This document shows, piece by piece, positions 34,087 through 41,660 of a stretch of 64,000 bases of DNA (positions within the stretch are counted from its first letter, which is position 1; every line of letters starts with the position of its first letter). Below the pieces are notes generated by a model, which did not search any database, was not told the DNA's origin, and worked only from the letters and a program-made list of their open reading frames with translations. The position numbers and the translations under genes are program-made. Source of the DNA: G963666935 sp963666935 (lineage in GTDB: Bacteria; Bacillota; Clostridia; Christensenellales; CAG-138); the NCBI GenBank assembly GCA_963666935.1, contig OY762936.1, positions 1,674,001 through 1,738,000 of the forward strand, in the 5' to 3' direction.

Positions 34087-36063
34087 TTACCTTCCGTCCG
34101 CAGTCGTGTTGAGCTCTACTTTTTCTTCAAACAAGTCCGTCTTGTTAAAATTCGCAAATTCGCTGATGTATTCCTTGCGGGGCGCAACCTTATCCCCCAT
34201 GAGCACAGTTAGGAGGTGTTCTACGTCCGCCGCGTCCTCAATATCCACCCGCACCAGCGACCGATGTGCCGGATTCATAGTGGTCTCCCATAGCTGCTCG
34301 GGGTTCATCTCGCCCAAACCCTTATAGCGTTGCACCAGATACCCCTTCCCCATCTGCTTTGTCAAGACTGCAAGTTCGCTGTCCGAATACGCGTAGCCGA
34401 TCTCCTTCCCCTTCTGCACCTTGTACAGTGGAGGAAGGCCGATATAGACATGCCCGTCAGTAATCAGCTCTTTCATATAGCGGTAAAAGAACGTGAGCAG
34501 GATGGCCCGAATGTGGGCGCCGTCCTGATCCGCGTCGGAAAGGATAATGATTTTGTTGTATTTCAGGCCCGTAATGTCGAAATCCTCACCGATGCTGGTT
34601 CCCACAGCAGTGATGATGGAACGAAATTCCTCATTGGAAAGCACCTGATCCAGCCGCTTCTTTTCCACGTTGAGCGGCTTGCCGCGAAGCGGCAGGATGG
34701 CCTGGGACCGTCGGTCCCTGCCCTGCTTTGCGCTACCACCCGCGGAATCTCCTTCCACGATAAACAGCTCGTTAAGCAGTGCATTTTTCCCCGTACAGCT
34801 GGAGAGCTTGCCCACCAGGGGTGCATTTTCCAGCTTGTTCTTCTCTCGGGCCATGTTCTTGGCCTTCCGGGCCGTCTCCCGCACCTTGGCGGCCTTCACC
34901 GCCTTGTCTGTGATTTTCGCTGCGGTCCCCCCGTTTTTGAGATCCTCTAGATAGGGCATCAGCTGGTCCGCAATAACGCCCTCCACCGCCGGCTTGGCCT
35001 CCGAATTGCCCAGCCGCGTCTTGGTCTGACCCTCAAACTGGATATTACGCATCTTCAGGGAAATTACGGCCGTAAGGCCTTCCCGAAAGTCCTCGCCCGA
35101 AAGAGAGGGATCCTTATCTTTCAAAATACCGCTTTTGCGGCAGTAATCGTTCAAAACTTTTGTTAGGGCAGTTTTAAACCCGGTTTCATGGGTGCCGCCC
35201 TCGGTGGTAGGGATGTTATTTACATAGGAGAATATGCTCTCGGTGTACCCGTCGTTGTGCTGCATGGAGATTTCTACAACGATTCCTTCCTTCTCACCCC
35301 GGAGGTAGATGGGCTGATTGTACAGCGCCGTCTTGTCCTCGTTAAGGTACTTAGCAAAATCATTGAGGCCGCCGTCGAACTTGAATTCAACGCTCTTTTT
35401 GTTTCCCCGCTCTCGCTCATCCTCCAGCAAAAAGGAGGTGCCCTTGTTCAAGTAAGCCAGTTCCCGCAGCCGTTTCCCTATGGCGCCGAAATTCATTTCC
35501 AGTGTTTCAAACACCCGACTGTCCGGCAAAAAGGTAATTTTTGTCCCCTGCCGCCGCACCCGGCCGACTTCTGTCAGCGGTGTCATGGGCACGCCGGATC
35601 GCATGGCCCCGTCATTATCTTCGTAGCTTCGAAAGGTCTGGCGATATTGCCGGCCCTCCGTGCAAATCTCCACCTCCACGTATTCGCTCAGTGCGTTGAC
35701 CACCGAGGCGCCCACGCCGTGAAGGCCGCCGGAAAAACCATAAGAAGCGTTATCGAACTTGCCGCCTGCGTGAAGCTGCGTAAAAACAACCTCCACACCG
35801 CTGACTCCTAGTTTTTCATGAATCCCCACGGGAATGCCGCGGCCGTTGTCCTCCACAGTCACGGAGTTATCCCGGTGCAGCGTCACCTTCACCTGATCGG
35901 CATAGCCGTTTGCGGCTTCATCTACGGCATTGTCCACGATTTCCCAAAGCATGTGGTGCAGCCCACGCAGCCCGGTGCTGCCGATATACATACCTGGGCG
36001 CATCCGCACCGCTTCAAGGCCTTCCATCACTTTAATATCGCTTACGCTGTACTCTTTTGCCAT
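34087..36063 (-). CDS. parE: Type IIA topoisomerase subunit B (ParE-like ATPase)
   Basis: 658 aa. GHKL ATPase (EIVDNAVDEAANGYADQ, VEDNGRGIPVGIH, GGLHGVGASVVNALS), a transducer domain, and Toprim (FIVEGDSAGGSAKQGRDRR, IIILSDADQDGAHIRAILL). Length and the AKEYSVSDIKVMEGLEAVRM start are ordinary for ParE/GyrB. It is the first gene of the parE-parC operon, with a promoter at 36122-36150. Confidence 0.88.
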   Translation of the reverse strand: MAKEYSVSDIKVMEGLEAVRMRPGMYIGSTGLRGLHHMLWEIVDNAVDEAANGYADQVKVTLHRDNSVTVEDNGRGIPVGIHEKLGVSGVEVVFTQLHAGGKFDNASYGFSGGLHGVGASVVNALSEYVEVEICTEGRQYRQTFRSYEDNDGAMRSGVPMTPLTEVGRVRRQGTKITFLPDSRVFETLEMNFGAIGKRLRELAYLNKGTSFLLEDERERGNKKSVEFKFDGGLNDFAKYLNEDKTALYNQPIYLRGEKEGIVVEISMQHNDGYTESIFSYVNNIPTTEGGTHETGFKTALTKVLNDYCRKSGILKDKDPSLSGEDFREGLTAVISLKMRNIQFEGQTKTRLGNSEAKPAVEGVIADQLMPYLEDLKNGGTAAKITDKAVKAAKVRETARKAKNMAREKNKLENAPLVGKLSSCTGKNALLNELFIVEGDSAGGSAKQGRDRRSQAILPLRGKPLNVEKKRLDQVLSNEEFRSIITAVGTSIGEDFDITGLKYNKIIILSDADQDGAHIRAILLTFFYRYMKELITDGHVYIGLPPLYKVQKGKEIGYAYSDSELAVLTKQMGKGYLVQRYKGLGEMNPEQLWETTMNPAHRSLVRVDIEDAADVEHLLTVLMGDKVAPRKEYISEFANFNKTDLFEEKVELNTTADGR

Positions 36064-36121
36064 TCAGTCCTCCCATGCGGATACAATATGCGGTATATAT
36101 ATATAACTTTAACCACATTAT

Positions 36122-36150
36122 ATTATAATACAGAAAAGTTAATTGGGCAA
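36122..36150 (-). promoter_or_regulatory. Promoter for parE-parC
   Basis: Minus-strand TTGCCC (36145-36150) - 17 nt - TATAAT (36122-36127). An alternating TA tract (36098-36110) lies in the leader. Confidence 0.5.
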
Positions 36151-36214
36151 TGCCGCATTTGGCGCATAGTTTTCAGCCCCTCGTGCAAAATAGGTTTGAA
36201 AGCGAGGGATTGAC

Positions 36215-36643
36215 ATGGTTCAAACGATCGAATTATTGACTGAAATTTATGAGAACGCATCCATTGGCAAGGATGTGCTTGGATACATGATCAAGCGCTG
36301 CGAGGACGCCAACCTGAGGCAAATGCTGGCGGATCAGTTTGCCAAATATCACGAAATTACGGATAAAGCAAAAAAACTGTTGGAAGCTTCTGGAGGCGAC
36401 GCAAACAAACAGTTTAAACTTATCCGATGCACCATATTTCATTCAATGAAAATTCACCTAAAAATTGACCGAACCTCTTCCCATATGGCGGAAATGCTCA
36501 TGCACGGGTTTCTTATGGGAATAATAAACGCGTCCCGCACGCTGCATCAATGCAGCGGGGCCGATGAGGATGCAAAACTTCTGGCGCGTCAGTTGCTGAC
36601 CGTAGAGGAACGCAATTTAAACCAAATGGAACTCTGGCTATAA
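36215..36643 (+). CDS. Hypothetical all-helical protein, ferritin-like bundle
   Basis: 142 aa, not recognised. Predicted four long helices, reminiscent of the DUF2383/ferritin-like families: starts MVQTIELLTEIYENASIGKD, with an IRCTIFHSMKIHLKID segment and ending LLTVEERNLNQMELWL. No clear metal-ligand set was identified. GAGGGATTGAC precedes ATG. It converges on the AraC gene with only 3 nt between stops. Confidence 0.6.
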   Translation: MVQTIELLTEIYENASIGKDVLGYMIKRCEDANLRQMLADQFAKYHEITDKAKKLLEASGGDANKQFKLIRCTIFHSMKIHLKIDRTSSHMAEMLMHGFLMGIINASRTLHQCSGADEDAKLLARQLLTVEERNLNQMELWL

Positions 36644-36646
36644 ATC

Positions 36647-37930
36647 TTACAGGGAGCCGTTGACGTTAGGCGCTTCACGCAACATATCGCCTTCTCCGGC
36701 ATGGGCCTCACGGTATTGCGTGGGCGTCATGCTATCGTTTTTCTTGAAAAATCTCGAAAAATAGAAGGCGTCTTTAAAGCCGATGGCGGTAGCGATTTCC
36801 GAAACGGACATATCGGTGGTAAGCAACAGCCGCTTGGCATGAGACATGCGCAAATGAACCAGATACTGCATGGGAGAAAGCCCCATTTCGCTGGTAAACT
36901 TGGAGGTCAGGTACGGACGGCTGACGTTGAGCTCGTTGGAAAGTTCCGCAATGGAAATATCCCGCGTATAGTTTGTCCACATGATTTTTGCCGCCTTGCG
37001 CACCATACTGGATTTAAAGCCCTGCTGCACTTGGCTGGAATCCCGGCTTCGGGAAAGAAATTGAAAGCTCTCCACCACCACGTCGCAGTTCATCGCTTTA
37101 TAGTTACGCTCTCCGGTGCAGAAGATCTTGATGATGTGATGGCTGTTGGAAAGATGGGTGTTGGTATACAACAACTGCTTCTCCAAACGGCTTGGATTAT
37201 AGGTGTCGATGGTGGTTTGGTAAACGCCGTCAATGATGACGTCCGCCTTGCCACAGTCGAAGTTTAGCGTGCCATACCATTTGATTCCGGTGCCGTAGAA
37301 GTTAAACTCCGCATAGGACCGAGCGGTATTGGTGTAATACTCATTGTGCTGCGTACCCACAGGCGACGGCCATGTAGACCATATCCCGGTATAAATGATT
37401 TGCTCTGAATCGTGGGGCACAACCTCCCAAGCCGAATCCACACACTCGTCTACCAACACCGCCATCAACCGGTACATCCCACCGATGCTGTTGAGCGCGT
37501 CGCTGGGTGCCATATCACCGCAGTAAAGCACGATGCTCTTGAGTTCTCGGAAAAATCCAGGGTTTGAAACCCCTTGAATCACACAATTCGCCTCTGAAAC
37601 AGAAAGCCTAGAAAGAAAATTTGTCGCACCGATCCCCCGCATGTCGATCCACCACATCTCTGTGGGAACCCGTGTGCTGGAATGGATGCTGTATGTGCTG
37701 CCAGCAAACATAAATATGATGTCGTTCTGGCTGAGAACATAGTCCTTTTTATTATAATGAATCGTGCATGCCCCGGTGGATATTGTCATGATCCTCAGCT
37801 GGTTGGCGATATTCCAGGATGTCCTGCATTCAGACGTAACGCGCAAATGGCCGCATCCGCAGGGGATGCAGTCCAAATACGGTTCCACCAACTCATAATC
37901 GATCACATTTGAAATGCTCTTTGACGACAT
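36647..37930 (-). CDS. AraC-family regulator with an inserted carbohydrate-binding-like beta-sandwich
   Basis: 427 aa in three parts. Residues 1-160 form a cupin-type sensor domain (TISTGACTIHYNKKDYVLSQ). Residues ~176-293 resemble galactose-binding-like modules seen in glycoside hydrolases (YTGIWSTWPSPVGTQH, FYGTGIKWYGTLNFDCGKAD, VIIDGVYQTTIDTYNPSRLE, HHIIKIFCTGERNY). Residues ~308-408 form the double HTH AraC domain (ISIAELSNELNVSRPYLTSK, SVSEIATAIGFKDAFYFSRF). It likely senses a sugar and controls carbohydrate genes, but none adjoin it. GAGGGGATAGTA precedes the ATG. Confidence 0.85.
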   Translation of the reverse strand: MSSKSISNVIDYELVEPYLDCIPCGCGHLRVTSECRTSWNIANQLRIMTISTGACTIHYNKKDYVLSQNDIIFMFAGSTYSIHSSTRVPTEMWWIDMRGIGATNFLSRLSVSEANCVIQGVSNPGFFRELKSIVLYCGDMAPSDALNSIGGMYRLMAVLVDECVDSAWEVVPHDSEQIIYTGIWSTWPSPVGTQHNEYYTNTARSYAEFNFYGTGIKWYGTLNFDCGKADVIIDGVYQTTIDTYNPSRLEKQLLYTNTHLSNSHHIIKIFCTGERNYKAMNCDVVVESFQFLSRSRDSSQVQQGFKSSMVRKAAKIMWTNYTRDISIAELSNELNVSRPYLTSKFTSEMGLSPMQYLVHLRMSHAKRLLLTTDMSVSEIATAIGFKDAFYFSRFFKKNDSMTPTQYREAHAGEGDMLREAPNVNGSL

Positions 37931-38049
37931 TACTATCCCCTCTCAATCCCAACATTCCGCAAAATAATGCATAATTATTATATCTAATATACTGGACAAA
38001 CGCAATGGTTCATTTTGGATTATAATTACTTTTGTCCATACAAGTTGAA

Positions 38050-38085
38050 AGATAAAAGGCCACTGCTCAAAAAAGAGCGGCGGCC
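38050..38085 (-). terminator. Terminator after aspartate kinase
   Basis: Minus-strand GGCCgCcGCTC / GAGCaGtGGCC stem with a T6 loop, then TTTTATC. The remaining bases up to 37931 show nothing else. Confidence 0.7.
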
Positions 38086-38123
38086 CAGGGAAGCAAATTA
38101 ACGCAGACGTCTTGTCTTAGAGG

Positions 38124-39152
38124 TCAGACATCCATTTTGGCGCAAAGCATAATCAGCGCGTCGTTGGCGCAGTCGTTTTTCACCGCAAAGTGCGCGGCGC
38201 CACCTTCTGAGCGGCCCCATGCGGCGGCGGACAGGGACTTGCTAACCTCCTCCATCCCCCGATCGTCCAACCCGTGATGGATCATCGTCAGAATGGAATA
38301 CTCGCCGTCCTGTGCCTTCGCCATGCACCCTGTGGAAAGAGCAAGCGATCCATCGGGCGAAAACGCATAGTTGCGTACCACGGCAGCCCCCACAAAGCCC
38401 TTTTCCTGAGACGGGCCGTAGTAAATCACCGTGCCGGCGTTATCGTCAAATGTAGAGCGCACGTACATAGTGCGCTGAAATTTCTTGGCAGCCGCAACCG
38501 CCCGGGGGTGGATCACGGAAGCGCCCCATTTTGCCAGCTCCATGATATCGTCGCTGCTCACCCGATCCATATAGCGGGCGTCCTTCACGATGCGGGGATC
38601 GGCCGTGGCGATTCCGGGCACATCCGTATAGATATCCACACGATCTGCGCTCATGTGGCCGCCGATCTCTGCGGCAGAGGTATCGCTGCCGCCCCTGCCC
38701 AGTGTGGTAATCTCATTTTTAGAATTGATGCCCTGAAACCCCGTGATAACGGGAATTTTTCCCTCTGCCAGTTCCGCGCGGATACGCTTTTCGTCCACAC
38801 TGATCACGTCCGCGTTACTGTAACAGTCCGTAGTGCGAATTCCCGCAGAAGAGCCGGTCATGGCCACAGCATCGATCCCGTACTGGGTTTTTAGGGCGTC
38901 CGCAAAGACGCAGGCGGAAATCACTTCCCCACAGCTGAGCAAAAGGTCGTAATTCTGTGGTGAGGGATTTGGATTGAGCAGTGAGATCAGTGTATCGGTC
39001 GCATAGGGCGAACCTTTGCGCCCCATGGCGGAGATCACAACGATCACCTGATTGCCCATTTCCCGCTCCCGCGCCACATGGCGCATGGCGTTTTTACGGC
39101 TCTGTTCATCGGCAACGGAGGTGCCTCCAAACTTTAAAACAACAAACTTCAT
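38124..39152 (-). CDS. lysC: Aspartate kinase
   Basis: Phosphorylates aspartate at the entry to lysine/threonine/methionine and diaminopimelate synthesis. 342 aa: VVLKFGGTSVADEQSRKNAM, GFQGINSKNEITTLGRGGSD, YTDVPGIATADPRIVKDAR and SVIHPRAVAAAKKFQ. The regulatory part after residue ~235 is shorter than two full ACT domains (family ~400 aa), so feedback control may differ. The clostridial/Bacillus DapG-like class is possible. ATG 39152 with AAGGAAG upstream. Confidence 0.88.
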   Translation of the reverse strand: MKFVVLKFGGTSVADEQSRKNAMRHVAREREMGNQVIVVISAMGRKGSPYATDTLISLLNPNPSPQNYDLLLSCGEVISACVFADALKTQYGIDAVAMTGSSAGIRTTDCYSNADVISVDEKRIRAELAEGKIPVITGFQGINSKNEITTLGRGGSDTSAAEIGGHMSADRVDIYTDVPGIATADPRIVKDARYMDRVSSDDIMELAKWGASVIHPRAVAAAKKFQRTMYVRSTFDDNAGTVIYYGPSQEKGFVGAAVVRNYAFSPDGSLALSTGCMAKAQDGEYSILTMIHHGLDDRGMEEVSKSLSAAAWGRSEGGAAHFAVKNDCANDALIMLCAKMDV

Positions 39153-39211
39153 AATGCTTCACGCTTCCTTTAAAGTAGTTTTTAATAGTATAATTGCTAA
39201 TCTTCCCGCCG

Positions 39212-40681
39212 TCAACGGCGCCGTTCGGCTCTGGCTTTTCGCAGGTTCTTCATAATCGCGCCAAGTCCCCTGAGCCCCTCCATCCTAAAAATCCATGCGC
39301 CGCCCGCGTATAGGGCGATGCCTGCGGCCGCCTGCACACCAAGCATGGGCAGCATGCCGAGCGGGAGCAGCCCCAGCGCCTGCACTGCGCCGAACATGAA
39401 CAGTGAAAGAAACAGCGCGGGCGATATATCCTTCAGTTGCTCCATAAGGGAATAGCCAATGATCTTTTTGCCGGGAAGTCCGTTTACAATCAGCCCGATG
39501 GGTGCAATAGCCGCCGCGCCAATGGCGATGGCCAACGCATTGTCATAATACAGCACCGTAAAGGCCAATACGGCAACGCTGTACACCTTTTCGATGATTT
39601 TCAGCTTCAAATAGATGTCGCTGCGGCCCTTGGCTTTGATGGCGGAAAGATTGGCGCCGTAGATGGGCCAAAACGCATACGTGATGCACATGACCTGCAA
39701 AAACGGCACGCAGGGCAGCCATTTTTCAGTAAGCAGCAATATCACCAGTGGCTTTGCCACAGCCGCTAGCCCCGCCATCATGGGGAAAACTAAGAACGCG
39801 CCCATAATCATGGACTTGCGCGTAATCGCCTTGAGCGATTCCTCGTTTCTCTGCTCGGCAGACATCACCGGTAGCATTACCGATTGAATGGTAGTGTTGA
39901 TGTTGGTGATAATGGTCTGGGGGAATTGTTGGCCGCGGTTGTAATAGCCCAACATGCCGATGGAATATTTTTTCCCGATAATAAAATTCTGCAAATTCTG
40001 ATACAGCGTATCCAGCAGACCTGCCAACAGCAGCTTCCAGCCGTAAGCAAACAGCACCTTAACACGTCCTAGGGAAAATATGGTCTTAGGCCGCCAATTC
40101 ACTGTAAACATCATGATGATGCAGGTGGCTGTGATTCTGGTCAGTTGCTGAACCACCAATGCCCATATCCCATAGCCGCGATACGCCATGTAAATTCCGC
40201 CCACGCCGGAAAGGAGAGTACCTCCCAGGCTGCTGATCAGAAGCTTTTTGAATTGCAGTTCCCGAGTTATTTTTGCCACCTGAATGGAATTGATCGCCCC
40301 GGGAATTAGCATCAGCGTCACCACCCGAAACGGAGCCGTAAAGCTGTCCGCATCATAGTAGCGCGCAATCACAGGTGCAACGAAATACAAAAAAGCGTAT
40401 AGCGCCACGGCAACGGCCATGCTGGCGTAAAATACCGAGGAGTAGTCCTCTTCCGTAACATCCGCGTTTTGCACCAGAGACGTGCTAAATCCAGACTGAA
40501 CGAACACGACCGCCAGCGCGATAAACACGTTCATAATAGCCAGCACCCCGTAATCGGAAGGGGCCACCAGCCGAGCGACGATGATGCTGATCACAAAGCC
40601 GATGCCCTGTGCCCCGCTCCGCTCGAAAAATTTATATAATAAGGATGAGACGACCTTACCGGTCCCTGCTTTTTTCTTCAT
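39212..40681 (-). CDS. Polysaccharide flippase (Wzx/RfbX family)
   Basis: About 489 aa, 12-14 predicted membrane helices, MOP-superfamily lipid-linked oligosaccharide flippase: KFFERSGAQGIGFVISIIVA, LVAPSDYGVLAIMNVFIALA and QNLQNFIIGKKYSIGMLGYY are typical of the polysaccharide synthesis family. ATG 40681 (MKKKAGTGKVV) has GGA 4 nt upstream; a TTG at 40690 with GGAGGG 8 nt upstream is a real alternative. It is the last gene of the small exopolysaccharide cluster. Confidence 0.87.
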   Translation of the reverse strand: MKKKAGTGKVVSSLLYKFFERSGAQGIGFVISIIVARLVAPSDYGVLAIMNVFIALAVVFVQSGFSTSLVQNADVTEEDYSSVFYASMAVAVALYAFLYFVAPVIARYYDADSFTAPFRVVTLMLIPGAINSIQVAKITRELQFKKLLISSLGGTLLSGVGGIYMAYRGYGIWALVVQQLTRITATCIIMMFTVNWRPKTIFSLGRVKVLFAYGWKLLLAGLLDTLYQNLQNFIIGKKYSIGMLGYYNRGQQFPQTIITNINTTIQSVMLPVMSAEQRNEESLKAITRKSMIMGAFLVFPMMAGLAAVAKPLVILLLTEKWLPCVPFLQVMCITYAFWPIYGANLSAIKAKGRSDIYLKLKIIEKVYSVAVLAFTVLYYDNALAIAIGAAAIAPIGLIVNGLPGKKIIGYSLMEQLKDISPALFLSLFMFGAVQALGLLPLGMLPMLGVQAAAGIALYAGGAWIFRMEGLRGLGAIMKNLRKARAERRR

Positions 40682-40872
40682 ATGTTCCAAACAGAATTCC
40701 CTCCATATTTGTATCAGTACCGGCCAAAAAGGTGAATGCCGCATCCGAAAGAGTCCGGCTTCACCGCTTTCCCTATTCTGCCGCCTTGCAGATGAATATG
40801 GAGGCCACTACGCATCCTTATCCCAAACGTGGGTGTCAACCAAGTAACCGCAGTTTTCCTCTTAACCTATAC

Positions 40873-41014
40873 CTAGTTCAGGTAGCGCTCGATGGTCATC
40901 TGAAACAAGGAAAGCGCCTGACCTTTTAACTTCACAAACTGCTTTGGGTATTTCCCCCGGCTCAGCGGCCACAGCCTTGTTCCGGACCCACCGGCAAGTA
41001 CGATCGCTTTCATA
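40873..41014 (-). pseudogene. manC: Remnant of mannose-1-phosphate guanylyltransferase (manC), 5' end only
   Basis: Too short for ordinary ORF calling. Minus strand from ATG 41014 reads MKAIVLAGGSG and then, after removing one extra A in GGAAACAAGG, TRLWPLSRGKYPKQFVKLKG followed by QALSLFQMTIERYLN and a TAG at 40873. This is the signature N-terminus of ManC/GMP nucleotidyltransferases (GG-S/T-GTRLWP...YPKQF), broken by a 1-nt insertion and cut off after ~47 residues. GTTAT/GGGGGATTGTTATG supplies the old ribosome site. The gene is dead. Confidence 0.8.
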
Positions 41015-41038
41015 ACAATCCCCCAAAAATTGATTTAC

Positions 41039-41647
41039 TCAGCTTTTGTTTCCCATTCCGCCTTCCCGCACATTGCGGCCTTTGAGCACATAAGCCAAGG
41101 ATAAACACACGCACTTTATATCAAACCAAAGGCTGATCTTTTCGGCATATTCCCCATCGTAGCGCGCCTTGTCACAGATTTCCAATTCGTCTCTGCCATT
41201 GATCTGCGCCCAGCCCGTAAGGCCCTGAGGCACGTCGTTGGCCCCCACTTCATCCCGCTGCGCGATTAAATCGTATTGGTTCCACAATGCGGGCCTTGGG
41301 CCCACGAAGGACATATCACCCTTTAAGATGTTGAGAAGCTGTGGAAGCTCATCTAGGCTGGTTTTGCGCAGGAAGCGGCCCACCTTGGTAATCCAGCGGT
41401 CGGGATCATTCAAAAGGTGCGTTGGTGTATCGCAGGGGGTATCCATTCGCATGGTTCGGAATTTAAGGATATTAAAATAGGTTTTGTGTATCCCCACCCG
41501 CTTTTGCTTAAAAAATACAGGGCCCCGGGAGTCCAGCTTTACCGCCAGGCACAAGGCCAGGCCAAAGGGCGAGAGTACCGCAACCGCGCACAGGGAAAGC
41601 ACAAAATCCAGAACTCTTTTCAGAATTAAGTACCGTTTCTTTTTCAT
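41039..41647 (-). CDS. Exopolysaccharide initiating sugar transferase (bacterial sugar transferase family)
   Basis: Polyisoprenyl-phosphate hexose-1-phosphate transferase that starts a repeat unit on undecaprenyl phosphate. About 202 aa: one N-terminal membrane hairpin (LDFVLSLCAVAVLSPFGLAL), GPVFFKQKRVGIHKTYFNIL, KFRTMRMDTPCDTPT, FLRKTSLDELPQLLNILKGD and MSFVGPRPALW. Start MKKKRYLILKRVL at 41647, 13 nt after the epimerase stop. Confidence 0.92.
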   Translation of the reverse strand: MKKKRYLILKRVLDFVLSLCAVAVLSPFGLALCLAVKLDSRGPVFFKQKRVGIHKTYFNILKFRTMRMDTPCDTPTHLLNDPDRWITKVGRFLRKTSLDELPQLLNILKGDMSFVGPRPALWNQYDLIAQRDEVGANDVPQGLTGWAQINGRDELEICDKARYDGEYAEKISLWFDIKCVCLSLAYVLKGRNVREGGMGNKS

Positions 41648-41660
41648 AGTGTCATGCAGC

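Noticed and set aside
36098..36112. TATATATATA tract as a microsatellite or origin element
   Set aside because: Too short and isolated; it fits an ordinary AT-rich divergent promoter region.
40801..40872. Promoter with TTGACA after the manC remnant driving the flippase gene
   Set aside because: No acceptable -10 box at 16-18 nt from that TTGACA on the minus strand.
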